From contig NZ_PDZG01000009.1 of NCBI RefSeq assembly GCF_002735645.1, positions 1-64,000 of the forward strand: a DNA stretch of 64,000 nt, read 5' to 3'. This stretch comes from Iodobacter sp. BJB302. GTDB taxonomy: Bacteria; Pseudomonadota; Gammaproteobacteria; Burkholderiales; Chitinibacteraceae. Shown one piece after another: positions 49,222 through 61,912 of this stretch (the first letter of the stretch is position 1; every line of letters starts with the position of its first letter). The notes below the pieces were generated by a model, which saw nothing but the letters and a program-made list of their open reading frames with translations, did no database searches and had not been told where the DNA came from. The translations under genes were made by a program, and so were the position numbers.

Positions 49222-50829
49222 TTAATGCTTAATAATATAAAACTCTTTGCTCAGATAACGATCAACCGGGTTCTTGGTTGAATAGCCACCCACATAAGAT
49301 TTAACCAGGCGTGGCAGGGTATATTGCAATAATGGAATCATTGGATAATCATCCATAATCATTTTTGCAGCCTGAGTCAGCAATGCTTTACGTTTTGCCA
49401 CATCCTGCTGCTCATTGCCCTGCTTAATTAATTCCTCTGCTTTCGTATTGCAGTTTGCATTATCATTTTGTGAAGAACCACACTGAACCAAAGTCAGGAA
49501 AGTTGTGGCATCATTGTAATCAGCCAGCCAGCCATTACGTGCGATTTGGAAATCGCCATCGTGGCGTTTCTTTAATAGCACTTTAAATTCGAGGCTGTCT
49601 AATTCAGTATCCAGGCCAAGCTTTGTTTTCCATTCAGAAGAGGCAAACAAAGCCATTTTCTTATGGTAATCATCGGTGTTATAAGTAAATTTAATTTTTG
49701 CACCTGGTTTTACGCCTGCTTCAGCCAGTAATTTCTTAGCTTCTTCCACGCGTTTTGCCATTGGCCACTTAACCCAGTCGTAAGTGGTTACATCAGCACC
49801 TTCAAGGCCTTTAATCGTCACGCCATACGCAGGAATCTGGCCATCAACCGTTACTTTTTGTGCCAGAATATCGCGATCCAATACCATAGACAGCGCTTTA
49901 CGCACGCGCACATCTTTCATCATTGGATCTTTATTGTTTAAAGAATAATAACGCAAGCCCAGGATAGGGCCATTCTGAATTTCCTTAGGGAAATCTTTTT
50001 TCAGCTTTTCGTACTGACCTGCAGGCAATTGGTAAACGAAGTCGTTATCGCCTGACTGATAGAGTTTTAATTCTGCATTGCCCGCTTCAACAGGCAAATA
50101 GGTTACACGAGTTAGCTGTGCATTTTTTGCATCCCAGTATTGGGCATTTTTTTCCAGCACAATCTTGCTGTTCACTTTCCAATCTTTTAATACATAAGCA
50201 CCATTGCCAACCATATTGCCCGGCTTGGTCCAGTCTTTACCAAACTTATCCACCGTGGCTTTATGTACAGGCGCAAATTGCGAATTAGCCAATACACTTG
50301 GCAAATAAGCAATTGGATTAGGTGTTTTTACTTCAAGGGTATATTTATCAATGGCCTTAACACCCAAAGTACCAGGCGCTTTTTTTCCTTCTGCAATTTC
50401 TAAGCCATTCAATACAAAAATGCCATATACCGTGCCGTAGGTTGATGCAATTTTTGGGTCAAGGAAACGTTGCCAGCCATATACAAAATCAGCCGCTGTA
50501 ATCGGGTCACCATTAGAAAACTTAGCGTCTTTACGCAAAGTAAATACCCAGGTCGTTGGGTCTTTTTGCTTCCAGCTTGTAGCTACACCTGGCTGTAAGC
50601 GCCCTTCATTATCACTAGTGGTTAAACCTTCAAACAAATCACGGGTAATGTTATTCGCACCAACAGATTCAGCAAGATGAGGATCCAGCGTTTCTACCTC
50701 AGACCCATTATTACGAATCATTTCTTGCTTGTCGCTAAGCTTAACGCCCGCAGGCACTGTTGCTGCGAATGCTGCTCCGCCTAAGGCAAGTGAAAGCGCG
50801 AATGTCACTGATTTCATAGTCCAGCTCAT
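49222..50829 (-). CDS. oppA: Oligopeptide-binding protein OppA (SBP_bac_5)
   Basis: A 535-residue periplasmic binding protein that delivers peptides to OppBC. Signal peptide (about residues 1-22, ending AAFA). The mature start VPAGVKLSDKQEMIRNNGSE followed by VETLDPH closely resembles E. coli OppA. The two-lobed SBP_bac_5 fold is indicated by RDLFEGLTTSDNEG and YSLNNKDPMMKDVRVRKAL. AAGGAG sits 6 bases before the ATG. First gene of the operon; its promoter should lie near 50830-50870. Confidence 0.96.
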   Translation of the reverse strand: MSWTMKSVTFALSLALGGAAFAATVPAGVKLSDKQEMIRNNGSEVETLDPHLAESVGANNITRDLFEGLTTSDNEGRLQPGVATSWKQKDPTTWVFTLRKDAKFSNGDPITAADFVYGWQRFLDPKIASTYGTVYGIFVLNGLEIAEGKKAPGTLGVKAIDKYTLEVKTPNPIAYLPSVLANSQFAPVHKATVDKFGKDWTKPGNMVGNGAYVLKDWKVNSKIVLEKNAQYWDAKNAQLTRVTYLPVEAGNAELKLYQSGDNDFVYQLPAGQYEKLKKDFPKEIQNGPILGLRYYSLNNKDPMMKDVRVRKALSMVLDRDILAQKVTVDGQIPAYGVTIKGLEGADVTTYDWVKWPMAKRVEEAKKLLAEAGVKPGAKIKFTYNTDDYHKKMALFASSEWKTKLGLDTELDSLEFKVLLKKRHDGDFQIARNGWLADYNDATTFLTLVQCGSSQNDNANCNTKAEELIKQGNEQQDVAKRKALLTQAAKMIMDDYPMIPLLQYTLPRLVKSYVGGYSTKNPVDRYLSKEFYIIKH

Positions 50830-50873
50830 TGTGTCTCCTTAAAGGGCGATACCCGTTTATGATTTGATTAAAT

Positions 50874-50908
50874 AAACCACTTCTCCGATAACGAAGAAGT
50901 GGTTTAAC
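50874..50908 (-). terminator. Terminator of the porin gene
   Basis: AAACCACTTCT (50874-50884) and AGAAGTGGTTT (50895-50905) form an 11-bp perfect stem with a 10-base loop, followed by TTATTTAAT on the minus strand, 45 bases past the porin stop. Confidence 0.75.
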
Positions 50909-50952
50909 TTACGATACACCGCTTGGACAGTGTTACATAAAAAAACTAAAAC

Positions 50953-51981
50953 TTAGAACAATAAGATCATGCCAGTGCTGATTACTTTGGCATTTGTTTT
51001 TAAACCCTTACTTACACTGGTAGAGAAAGTGTTTTCATCTTTATTCTGAATCAGAGCACCTTCAACATACAGCAATGATGATTTAGACAGGTTGTAATCT
51101 GTACCCAATTGGAATTGGCCAGCTTTAGCAACAACTTTCTTATCGCCTTGCTTACCTTCGCCTTGGTATACATAACCAATACGTGGAACCCATTTACCTA
51201 CTTCATATTGCGCCATAACAATCGCGCTATCACGCTTAAATTCACCACCGGCAAACGCGGCATCTTGCTTCGTATTTTGGTAAAGCGCACCAATCTGAAG
51301 ACCTTCAATCGGGAACACTTTAGCACCGAGTAAATACGAAGTTACTTTTGAATCTGACTTCTCAACCAAGCCACCTGTCACTGTTTCACGAGCAAGGTTT
51401 TTCAGGCTGTTGGTACCCGCATAAATGGCAAACTTAGGCTGAGTAAAGCTTACAGTCGCATCGTAGCCCTTTTGGCTGCTGCCAACTTTTGATGTGCTAT
51501 CAATCACGGCATTTACCGTAGCCGAGAAACCACCCCAAGTTGGTGTTGTGTAAAACGCGGCATTTTCATGACGGGTGCTATAAGTTGCATCTTGGAAAGT
51601 GCTGGCTAAAGTCGTGTTGCTTTCAAACAAATCAAAGGTTTCAACCAGCAAATCATATGCACCTTTGCTCTTACCAAAACGCACAGTGCCCAGATCTTTT
51701 GTTTCAACACCAATCCATGCTTCACGGCTACCAAATGTGCTTAAACCAGATTCAATTTTCCACAGCAGATTCGCGCCATTATCAAGCTTGTCCGTGCCCT
51801 TAAAGCCAACACGGCTACCAATATCTTCAAGAGAGAATTTGTTAGCTTCACCAGTGCCGCTTACAGAATTGCCGTAATCAATCGATTTTTGTGCAATACC
51901 GTAAAGTGTTACGTCTGCCTGGGCATAAGAAACAACGCATAAACTTGCTACCGCTACAGCCAAAATTTTCTTAACAGTCAT
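50953..51981 (-). CDS. Gram-negative general porin
   Basis: A 342-residue outer-membrane trimeric porin of the betaproteobacterial type (Porin_4). Signal peptide (MTVKKILAVAVASLCVVSYA, cut after YAQA), then DVTLYGIAQKSIDYG, the usual first strand. Alternating aromatic and hydrophobic residues mark 16 strands, with KGTDKLDNGANLLWKIESGL typical, and the terminal residue is Phe (ISTGMILLF) as needed for BAM insertion. AAGGAG precedes the ATG. High-expression codon usage is suggested by clean, repetitive codons. Specificity unknown. Confidence 0.93.
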   Translation of the reverse strand: MTVKKILAVAVASLCVVSYAQADVTLYGIAQKSIDYGNSVSGTGEANKFSLEDIGSRVGFKGTDKLDNGANLLWKIESGLSTFGSREAWIGVETKDLGTVRFGKSKGAYDLLVETFDLFESNTTLASTFQDATYSTRHENAAFYTTPTWGGFSATVNAVIDSTSKVGSSQKGYDATVSFTQPKFAIYAGTNSLKNLARETVTGGLVEKSDSKVTSYLLGAKVFPIEGLQIGALYQNTKQDAAFAGGEFKRDSAIVMAQYEVGKWVPRIGYVYQGEGKQGDKKVVAKAGQFQLGTDYNLSKSSLLYVEGALIQNKDENTFSTSVSKGLKTNAKVISTGMILLF

Positions 51982-52691
51982 TTTTAATTCTCCTTAAGGT
52001 CAATAAGACCACCATATGTGTAAAGAACAATATGCTTTTTCTTTACCTGATGACTAGCCCCTGCCACGTCGCGCTTTTCATCTGCAGCACCAGAAAGAAA
52101 ATTAAAAATGAAACCACTAATTGCAATCATCCTTATTTTCTAGTTATCAATACAACACCCAATTTAACTCGCACCAAAACAGTGCATAACGCAAACCGTA
52201 ATCAAGACGCCCACACTACAAAGGCCCACTTTCTCGCATAGCTCACAAGGAACTATTCACATTAACACCACCTTAATGAAAAATTACATACCTATGGCAA
52301 AAACCAATAATTGCACCAAATTAGTGCATCAACAACTCATGATGCTCAAAAAAAAGCAAGTAAACAATTTACAAATGCACCTGAACGACGATAAAAATAC
52401 AAAAAACACCATAAATCACAAACATGCCACACATTAAACAGACCGCCAATCAGATTTAGACGTCTCACACCAAAATAATAAGCACAAAAAATACCAAAAA
52501 ATACAAAAAAACCCCTAGGCAAATACCGAGTCTTTTTTACAACAAAAAATACAAACTAAAGATTTAAATATAAATCAAGCAACAAAATACCATAAAAAAA
52601 CATATCAATCACCAAATAAAACCATGAAACCTCAAAAATTTAGTACTAAGATGAAAAAATTTTATACAAAAATTTCACCACCAATCACCAG
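51982..52691. other. Long AT-rich intergenic region between the porin and purA
   Basis: About 710 bp with low GC and no convincing gene. A 69-residue frame at 52032-52241 (plus) looks like chance sequence. It must hold the porin promoter, likely with regulator sites. A hairpin-like element with T7 on the minus strand lies at about 52507-52540 (see findings). Confidence 0.65.
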
Positions 52692-52729
52692 CCCATAAAA
52701 AAACCCGCTTACGCGGGTTTTTTTATGGG
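52692..52729 (-). terminator. Terminator of purA
   Basis: A 17-bp perfect inverted repeat (52692-52708 and 52713-52729) with a 4-base loop has ACCCGC/GCGGGT as its core, flanked by A7 and T7. It is 13 bases past the purA stop. Confidence 0.93.
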
Positions 52730-52741
52730 TACAAAGAAGCA

Positions 52742-55299
<2,558 letters not shown>

Positions 55300-55389
55300 A
55301 GTCATTTGCTTTAAAAAACAAAGCCCTTCAAACAAAGGCCCGCCTGTGCAAATTGCACAGTGCGGGCACACACTTCTTAAAGAGATAGT

Positions 55390-55575
55390 CTAGCGGGACA
55401 ATAAGGCCAGCACTAAACCTGCGAGCAAACACCCCAAACCAATTAAACGAATTTTAAAGTCGTCCAACTCTGCCATTTTCTGCATTGTACTACGCCATAC
55501 GGAAGGAAGCGCAAAAGGCATGATTCCTTCAAAAATGAGCATCAGTGCAAGGGCGGCAAGCAAAGAATCAATCAC
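55390..55575 (-). CDS. DUF2065 (YjeT-like) small membrane protein
   Basis: A 61-residue protein with two membrane helices (about residues 4-22 and 43-58) and a conserved middle (PSVWRSTMQKMAELDD). The DUF2065/YjeT family normally lies between hflC and hisZ or purA, as here. It overlaps hflC by 4 bp (ATGA), so translation is coupled. Function unknown; possible accessory to the HflKC complex. Confidence 0.9.
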   Translation of the reverse strand: MIDSLLAALALMLIFEGIMPFALPSVWRSTMQKMAELDDFKIRLIGLGCLLAGLVLALLSR

Positions 55576-56441
55576 TTCGCTTTCGGGTTTTTCATATATT
55601 TGAAGAATTCTGAGCTAGGATCTACCACCATCACATCGCTCTTCTTCGCAAAACTTTGCTTATAAGCATCCATGCTCTTATAAAACGCATAGAATTCGGG
55701 GTTACGACCATAGGCTTCGCCATAAATAGCTGCCGCCTTTGCATCACCCTCACCCTTAATTTGCTGGGCTTTATTGTACGCATTTGCCAAAGTCACTTCG
55801 CGCTGACGATCTGCATCCGCCTTAATTTTTTCAGCTTCTGCTGAGCCTTCTGCACGCATCTGATTAGCAACGGCCTTACGCTCAGACTGCATACGCTCAT
55901 AAACAGAATTAAGCGTACTGTCTTCAAGCTCAACGCGCTTAATACGCACATCAATCACCTGAACACCAATCCGTCCGGCATCTGCATCAGCTACTTTACG
56001 CACCGTTTCCATGACTTCATCGCGCTTGCCGGAGATCACATCCTGTACGGTACGCTTACCGAACTCATCGCGCAGCATATTGTTTACCGTATTGCGTAAG
56101 CGCTCAACCGCTTTACGCTGATCCACACCCACCGCTTTGTAGTATTTCTCTACATCGATGATTTTCCACTTGATAAAGCTGTCTACTTTAACGTTCATTT
56201 TTTCGATGGTCTGAATGCGCGCTGGCGTTTCTTCATCAATCGTTAAAGTACGCTTATCAAAGTAGCGAACTTCCTGGAGCAAGGGTACTTTAAAATTAAT
56301 ACCTGGATTTTTAATCACGCGCACCGCTTCAGAGAACTGAAACACCACGGCGTACTGACGCTGATCCACCGTAAAAAACGAAGCAGATAAAACAAATAAA
56401 GCCAACAGTACCAAGGCTAAAGTAGAAAGAATTCGATTCAT
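55572..56441 (-). CDS. hflC: HflC, SPFH-domain regulator of FtsH
   Basis: A 289-residue inner-membrane protein. One N-terminal helix (about residues 5-22), an SPFH/band-7 domain with DQRQYAVVFQFSEAVRVIK, and a coiled coil (about 175-245). With HflK it forms a periplasmic cage around the FtsH protease and restrains it. Full-length and intact. It follows hflK after 12 bp. Confidence 0.96.
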   Translation of the reverse strand: MNRILSTLALVLLALFVLSASFFTVDQRQYAVVFQFSEAVRVIKNPGINFKVPLLQEVRYFDKRTLTIDEETPARIQTIEKMNVKVDSFIKWKIIDVEKYYKAVGVDQRKAVERLRNTVNNMLRDEFGKRTVQDVISGKRDEVMETVRKVADADAGRIGVQVIDVRIKRVELEDSTLNSVYERMQSERKAVANQMRAEGSAEAEKIKADADRQREVTLANAYNKAQQIKGEGDAKAAAIYGEAYGRNPEFYAFYKSMDAYKQSFAKKSDVMVVDPSSEFFKYMKNPKAK

Positions 56442-56453
56442 ATTGCTCTCCCC

Positions 56454-57617
56454 TTAGCGGCCATCGCGCACAGTAGCGCGAACGTTACGATTAACAGCTG
56501 CATCGGCAGCAGGCTCAGCCACTTTTGCGGCCTCTGCAGCGGGTGCAGGTGCAGCCGCTGGTGAAGTCATTTGCATCAATTTATCCAAAGGCAGGTAAAG
56601 CAAATTGCCATTCGATTTTTGATCGATCAACAACTTGGTTGTGTTCTGGAAAACCTGTTGCATCGTGTCAAAGTACATCCGGTCACGCGTCACTTGCGGT
56701 GCTTTTGCATACTCTGCAGCAACCTGCTTAAAGCGGGACGCATCCCCTTCGGCTTGTGATACAACACGGGAGCGATAACCCTCTGATTCTTCGGAAAGAC
56801 GAGCAGCCATACCACCCGCTTTCGGAATAACATCATTTGCGTAAGCCGTGCCTTCGTTAATCAGTCGTGCCTTATCCTGACGCGCTTTAACTGCATCAGA
56901 GAAAGCAGCCTGAACCTGATCTGGCGGCTGTACATCCGAGATATTTACACGAGACACCGCCACGCCCACGCCGTAGCGGTCAAGCAGACTTTGCACGATT
57001 TCCTTGGTATCTTCACCAATCTTGCCGCGCCCTTCATTGAGCACGTAATCGACTTTATTCTTACCCACGACTTCACGAATCGCAGTTTGTGCGATCTGCT
57101 TAACCAAATCTTTAGCATCACGATCAGTTGTGCGGTTAAAGAATACAAAGTCATGCGCAGATTTAAGGTTGTATTGCACTTCCAGACGCACTTCGAGGAT
57201 ATTCTGATCCCCGGTCAGCATCATGGATTCATCACCCGCACGGCCTTCGCCACCTGGGCTTCCTACTTCCAGACTGCGAATTTCAGTCATATTCACGATT
57301 TCACGTGACTCTACAGGCCACGGCAAATGCCAATGCAAACCCGGCTTTTCAACCGTTTCCACATAGCGGCCAAAACGCATAATGACGGCATTTTCGCGCT
57401 CGTCAACCACATAGAAACCAGATGCCGCCCACAGCACAGCAACTGCGACGGCAACAACCACAGCAGCACCAGCGCCGCCCCGGCTGCTTCCTCCGGCAGG
57501 AGGCGCACCATCACCACCTAAGAGGCGGGATATTTTGCCAGTGATATTACGAATAATTTCATCCAGATCAGGCGGGCCATTACGGCGACCACCCCATTGC
57601 GGGTCATTTTGACTCAT
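56454..57617 (-). CDS. hflK: HflK, SPFH-domain regulator of FtsH
   Basis: A 387-residue partner of HflC. A Gly/Arg-rich cytosolic N-terminus (QWGGRRNGPPDLDE), one membrane helix (about 48-68), an SPFH domain (ENAVIMRFGRYV, PGLHWHLPWPVESREIV), a coiled coil and an Ala/Pro-rich C-terminal tail. It overlaps the end of hflX by 14 bp, so the hflX-hflK-hflC-DUF2065 genes form one tight operon. Confidence 0.96.
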   Translation of the reverse strand: MSQNDPQWGGRRNGPPDLDEIIRNITGKISRLLGGDGAPPAGGSSRGGAGAAVVVAVAVAVLWAASGFYVVDERENAVIMRFGRYVETVEKPGLHWHLPWPVESREIVNMTEIRSLEVGSPGGEGRAGDESMMLTGDQNILEVRLEVQYNLKSAHDFVFFNRTTDRDAKDLVKQIAQTAIREVVGKNKVDYVLNEGRGKIGEDTKEIVQSLLDRYGVGVAVSRVNISDVQPPDQVQAAFSDAVKARQDKARLINEGTAYANDVIPKAGGMAARLSEESEGYRSRVVSQAEGDASRFKQVAAEYAKAPQVTRDRMYFDTMQQVFQNTTKLLIDQKSNGNLLYLPLDKLMQMTSPAAAPAPAAEAAKVAEPAADAAVNRNVRATVRDGR

Positions 57618-58728
57618 TAGTTAACTCAGCTGTTTTTAGTGGATGGCTTAAAGCCTCAAGCAGCGCGGCGCGAAGTGCATCGAGCCCTGTCCCTTGGGTA
57701 GCACTCAAACGCACAGCGCAAATTCTACCATACTCGTCGTGATCAACACTCGGAGGCATGTCGCGCAGATCAATCTTATTATTGACCATCAATTGTGGAA
57801 TACGTTCCGCACCAATCTCACTTAATACTTTATTTACCTCAATAATTTGCATATCACGTAATGGATGATTGATATCCACCACATGCAAAAGTAAATCGGC
57901 CTGTATCGTTTCTTCTAAAGTAGCATGAAATGCGGCGACTAAAGTGTGGGGCAATTGGCGAATAAAACCAACCGTATCCGACAATACAATCGAATGCTCC
58001 GGATCAAGAAACAGCTTTCTGGATGTTGTGTCTAATGTTGCAAACAACTGATCCGCAACATAAATCTTCGATTTAGTTAATGCATTAAATAAGGACGATT
58101 TACCTGCATTGGTATAGCCCACAATTGCAACACTAAACTGCCTGTTGCGCTCACGCGAACGGCGCTGGGTTGCCCGCTGCTTTTGCACTGTAGCCAGCTG
58201 GTCCTTCAGGCGCTTCACCCGCACGCCTAATAAGCGGCGATCCGTTTCAAGTTGCGATTCACCCGGCCCCCGCATCCCGATCCCGCCTTTTTGCCTCTCA
58301 AGGTGGGTCCAGCCGCGAATCAAGCGTGTAGAAATATGCGACAGTTGCGCTAATTCCACCTGCAATTTGCCTTCTGCAGTCCGTGCACGCTGCGCGAAAA
58401 TATCTAAAATCAGTGTCGTGCGATCCACAACCCGGCACTGTAAAACCTTTTCTAAATTGCGCTCTTGCGATGGTGAAAGCTGATGGTTAAAAATAACCAG
58501 CTCCGCCTCATGAACCCGAACTACTTCAGCAATTTCCTGCACCTTGCCAGTACCTGCAAAATAGGCACGATCAGGCCGGCTGCGCTTACCCTCAACCGTT
58601 GCAAGAATTTGGGCCCCTGCACTTTCTACCAGCTGAACAAACTCTTCCACACCATCCTGATAATCCACCTCACCAAAATCAAGGCAAACCAAGACGGCTC
58701 TGTCTCCACCCTTATGGCGTTCAAACAT
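57604..58728 (-). CDS. hflX: GTPase HflX (ribosome-rescue and splitting factor)
   Basis: A 374-residue GTPase that splits stalled 70S ribosomes. The N-terminal domain has FAGTGKVQEIAE and ERNLEKVLQCRVVDRTTLIL. It also has a helical linker and a G domain: G1 GYTNAGKSSLFNALT, G3 DTVGFI, G4 NKID. The ATG at 58728 (MFERHKGG) is preferred; an in-frame reading from 58749 is less likely. Operon hflX-hflK-hflC follows hfq, separated by a terminator-like hairpin. Confidence 0.95.
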   Translation of the reverse strand: MFERHKGGDRAVLVCLDFGEVDYQDGVEEFVQLVESAGAQILATVEGKRSRPDRAYFAGTGKVQEIAEVVRVHEAELVIFNHQLSPSQERNLEKVLQCRVVDRTTLILDIFAQRARTAEGKLQVELAQLSHISTRLIRGWTHLERQKGGIGMRGPGESQLETDRRLLGVRVKRLKDQLATVQKQRATQRRSRERNRQFSVAIVGYTNAGKSSLFNALTKSKIYVADQLFATLDTTSRKLFLDPEHSIVLSDTVGFIRQLPHTLVAAFHATLEETIQADLLLHVVDINHPLRDMQIIEVNKVLSEIGAERIPQLMVNNKIDLRDMPPSVDHDEYGRICAVRLSATQGTGLDALRAALLEALSHPLKTAELTNESK

Positions 58729-58780
58729 GCATGACCTTTTAATCAACAAATACCGTGCAAAGCTGTTTTAGCCCAGCACA

Positions 58781-58815
58781 AAAAACCCCGAAAGACCCAG
58801 TCCATCGGGGTTTTT
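58781..58815 (-). terminator. Terminator between hfq and hflX
   Basis: AAAAACCCCG (58781-58790) and CGGGGTTTTT (58806-58815) form a perfect 10-bp stem, with T5 at its end on either strand. It lies between the hfq stop (58864) and the hflX start, so only part of hfq transcription may reach hflX. Confidence 0.8.
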
Positions 58816-58863
58816 AAACCGTACTGCTTTTACTGAAGCCATTTCAATTAGATCAACAGATCC

Positions 58864-59133
58864 TCAGGCATCAAGCACAACATCAGTCAAAGGAGGTAAC
58901 TGACCTGCATGCTCATGCGGGATAGATACCGGACGTGAAGGCACTACAGTCGAAATTGCGTGCTTATAAACCATTTGCGTCACATTATTACGCAGCAAAA
59001 CAACGTACTGGTCAAAAGACTCAATTTGCCCCTGCAACTTAATCCCGTTTACAAGATAAATGTAAACAGGCACATGCTCTTTACGCAGTACATTCAAGAA
59101 TGGGTCTTGCAACATTTGCCCCTTGGTGCTCAT
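58864..59133 (-). CDS. hfq: RNA chaperone Hfq
   Basis: An 89-residue hexameric Sm-like RNA chaperone that pairs small RNAs with mRNAs. Sm1 motif [19 protein letters not shown] with VVLLRN, and Sm2 [12 protein letters not shown]. The N-terminus [19 protein letters not shown] is near identical to other betaproteobacterial Hfq. The C-terminal tail is short. The ATG at 59133 (MSTKGQ) has GGAG upstream with correct spacing; a reading from 59148 adds five residues. About 255 bp upstream with no gene hold its promoter. Confidence 0.98.
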   Translation of the reverse strand: MSTKGQMLQDPFLNVLRKEHVPVYIYLVNGIKLQGQIESFDQYVVLLRNNVTQMVYKHAISTVVPSRPVSIPHEHAGQLPPLTDVVLDA

Positions 59134-59389
59134 TATATTTTTCTCCAAATTCTTGTTATATCTTGATAGAGACAGATGGGTCTTACGCTTGTCAGTCCAT
59201 TGAAAAGCAAAATCTGCTTCGAGGCCATAGTAAAAAATGCTAAAAAACAGGTCTTTTCATAGTAAAACACTGTTATTTCAATATTTTTTAACCCGGTCTT
59301 AGCGTATTACTTTGCATTTCGACGGACTGTTATAGTACAAAACGCATTCTATGCCAAGCGTGAAAATTCCGAAATACTTTCAAGCTTTA

Positions 59390-60781
59390 TCAGCGTTTAC
59401 CGTATTTTTTTGGTTTCGCACCTTTCAGATGCGCCATAGGCATAGGCTTGGCACCCGTTGGCTTTTTCTGCTCAAACGGATTAACGTTCTTTTTAAACTG
59501 CACACGCAATGGCGTACCTTGTAAATTGAACATCTTCATAAAGTGATGTTCAAGATAGCGCCAATAAGAGTCTGGCACCTTTTCCAGCGCATTGCCGTGA
59601 ACAATCACCACAGGTGGATTAGTGCCACCCTGGTGGCAATAACGCATTTTAGGGCGGATTTTACCGGCAATAGGCGGCTGCTGGCGCTCAAGCGCAATTT
59701 CCAGACCGCGGATCAGCTTAGGCGTAGGAATCTTAATCATTGCAGCCGCATAGGCTTGGTCAATAGAGCCAAATAATTCGCCCACGCCCTGCCCTTGTAA
59801 GGCAGAAATATAATGGAATTTAGCAAACTCTAAAAAGCCCAATTTACGGCTAATTTCACGCTTAATCATATCTTTCTGGAATTGATCAGCGGACTCCCAC
59901 TTATTGATCGCAACCACTAAAGCACGGCCTGTTTCAAGCACAAAGCTTGCAATACGTGCATCCTGATCAGAGACTTCCTGCGTAGCATCCAGCACCAGCA
60001 CGGCCACATTTGCATCTTCTACCGCCTGCATGGTTTTAATGACCGAGAATTTCTCGATCACATCCGTAACCTTGCCGCGCTTGCGTACACCTGCTGTATC
60101 AATAATCGTGTAATTACGGTCATTACGATCGAACTCAATATAAATTGAATCGCGCGTCGTACCCGGCTGATCAAACGCAATCACCCGCTCTTCACCCAAA
60201 ATCGCATTCACCAATGTAGATTTACCTACATTAGGGCGGCCAATAACGGCAAATTTAGGGTGATCCGCGTCTTCTTCTTCTTCAGGCTCCGGAAAGTCTT
60301 CCAGAATCTCATTAAACAGCAGACGTACGCCCTCACCATGCGACGCAGAAATCGCCACGGGATGACCTAAACCCAGCTCAAAGAAGTCCGCGCATACAAC
60401 CGAGGCATTCATCCCTTCAACTTTGTTTACCGCAACCCAAACAGGGCAGGTCGACTGACGCAAACGATTAGCAATAATTTTATCTTGCGGAGTAATCCCA
60501 TTACGACCATCCACAATAAAAACAATGCAATCTGCTTCGTCAACGGCCTGCAAGGTTTGCCTTGCCATTTCAAACATAATGCCTTCATCGACAACGGGCT
60601 CAAAACCGCCCGTATCAACCACCAGGTAAGGCTTATCGCCGACCAGACCGTGTCCGTAGTGACGGTCACGCGTCAGGCCGGGAATATCGTGAACAAGAGC
60701 GTCGCGCGATTTGGTCAGTCGGTTAAAGAGCGTGGATTTACCGACGTTGGGACGACCAACCAGCGCAATTGTAGGTTTCAT
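59390..60781 (-). CDS. der: Ribosome-assembly GTPase Der (EngA)
   Basis: A 463-residue double GTPase for 50S subunit assembly. Two G domains (G1: [14 protein letters not shown] at residue 8, and [15 protein letters not shown] near 185) and a KH-like C-terminal domain ([20 protein letters not shown]). A 60-residue basic/Lys-rich end ([18 protein letters not shown]). Starts immediately after the bamB stop (no gap), so it is the last gene of hisS-yfgM-bamB-der. Confidence 0.97.
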   Translation of the reverse strand: MKPTIALVGRPNVGKSTLFNRLTKSRDALVHDIPGLTRDRHYGHGLVGDKPYLVVDTGGFEPVVDEGIMFEMARQTLQAVDEADCIVFIVDGRNGITPQDKIIANRLRQSTCPVWVAVNKVEGMNASVVCADFFELGLGHPVAISASHGEGVRLLFNEILEDFPEPEEEEDADHPKFAVIGRPNVGKSTLVNAILGEERVIAFDQPGTTRDSIYIEFDRNDRNYTIIDTAGVRKRGKVTDVIEKFSVIKTMQAVEDANVAVLVLDATQEVSDQDARIASFVLETGRALVVAINKWESADQFQKDMIKREISRKLGFLEFAKFHYISALQGQGVGELFGSIDQAYAAAMIKIPTPKLIRGLEIALERQQPPIAGKIRPKMRYCHQGGTNPPVVIVHGNALEKVPDSYWRYLEHHFMKMFNLQGTPLRVQFKKNVNPFEQKKPTGAKPMPMAHLKGAKPKKYGKR

Positions 60782-61912
60782 TTATTTACTTAAGCCTATT
60801 GAAAAAACATTGCCGGATAGCGTTTGCACCAGCAAATGCTCTCCAACCACTAAAGGACTCACCGCAATGCGCGCACCATCTGTAGCCTGCTGCGCGGCAA
60901 AGCTGCCGTCTTCTGTATTTAAAAAGTGGGTGTAGCCTGCAAAATCAGCCACAACCAGATACTTGCCCAATACTGCCGGAGCAGTCACTGAGCGGGCTGC
61001 CAGTTTGTCCTGACGCCAGACACTGCGGCCACTTTCACGCTCGAAAGCGTTCACATTTCCCGCTGCATCTACCGCATAAACATAGCGATAATCCATCGCC
61101 AAACCTGACCAGCTTGATAATTCACGTGTCCAGGCGGCACTGCCGCTCACCGCATCGAAACATGCCACACGCCCCTGATAAGCAACAGCACAAACCAGAC
61201 GCCCATCAACAACAGGCGGAGCCACCACATCGGTAACCCGTTCAAGCTCAGTGGCACCGTGCGGAATCGCAACAGGGCTATCCCATAACACGCGGCCATC
61301 CTGTAGCGACAAAGCTACCAAACGCCCTCCTGATAAACCAGCATAAACCACATTGCCAGAAATAGTGGCGGCAGCATAATTACGCAAAATCAAGGCAGGC
61401 AGTTGTTTTTGATATTGCCACAGTTGTTTTCCGTCAGCTGCAGCATATGCACTTACCCGGCCATCGCCGGTTTTAACCACAACAATCCCTTTGGCAACAG
61501 CTGGCGGAGCCATAATTTCGCTCGATGCCTGTGCACGCCAGAGAAACTTGCCGCCGCGATCATACGCTAAGACGACACCCTTTACCGAGCCAACGGCAAT
61601 AACATCGCCACCCAGCCCTACTCCACCCGCTATCGCCTGCTCAGTTTTGATTTGCCAGCGGCTTTTGCCACTGGCGGCATCAAGCCCCTGTAGCTTATCA
61701 GGAGAGCCCGCCACAACAATCAAATCACCATCCACCGCAGGCACAAAACGAAACAATGTTTTATCGCCAGCCGAAGCACGCCACTGGCTGGAAACAGACA
61801 AGCTTTGTGAAATCACCGGCAAGGGTGCTGGCTCTGGCGCATTGCTGACCGTACTGCAAGCCGATAAGCCCAATAAAGAAACAGCAACAACTAAGCGATA
61901 AAGATCTTGCAT
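60782..61912 (-). CDS. bamB: Outer-membrane assembly lipoprotein BamB
   Basis: A 376-residue outer-membrane lipoprotein of the BAM complex, which inserts beta-barrel proteins. Signal peptide with lipobox LSAC (Cys19). Eight-bladed beta propeller of PQQ-like repeats, for example LQGLDAASGKSRWQIKTE, VSAYAAADGKQLWQYQKQ and VNAFERESGRSVWRQDK. Its ATG shares one base with the yfgM stop (TAATG). Order conserved in beta- and gammaproteobacteria. Confidence 0.96.
   Translation of the reverse strand: MQDLYRLVVAVSLLGLSACSTVSNAPEPAPLPVISQSLSVSSQWRASAGDKTLFRFVPAVDGDLIVVAGSPDKLQGLDAASGKSRWQIKTEQAIAGGVGLGGDVIAVGSVKGVVLAYDRGGKFLWRAQASSEIMAPPAVAKGIVVVKTGDGRVSAYAAADGKQLWQYQKQLPALILRNYAAATISGNVVYAGLSGGRLVALSLQDGRVLWDSPVAIPHGATELERVTDVVAPPVVDGRLVCAVAYQGRVACFDAVSGSAAWTRELSSWSGLAMDYRYVYAVDAAGNVNAFERESGRSVWRQDKLAARSVTAPAVLGKYLVVADFAGYTHFLNTEDGSFAAQQATDGARIAVSPLVVGEHLLVQTLSGNVFSIGLSK

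Noticed and set aside
52032..52241. 69-residue frame in the porin upstream region
   Set aside because: No ribosome site, composition follows AT-rich DNA, no recognisable motif.
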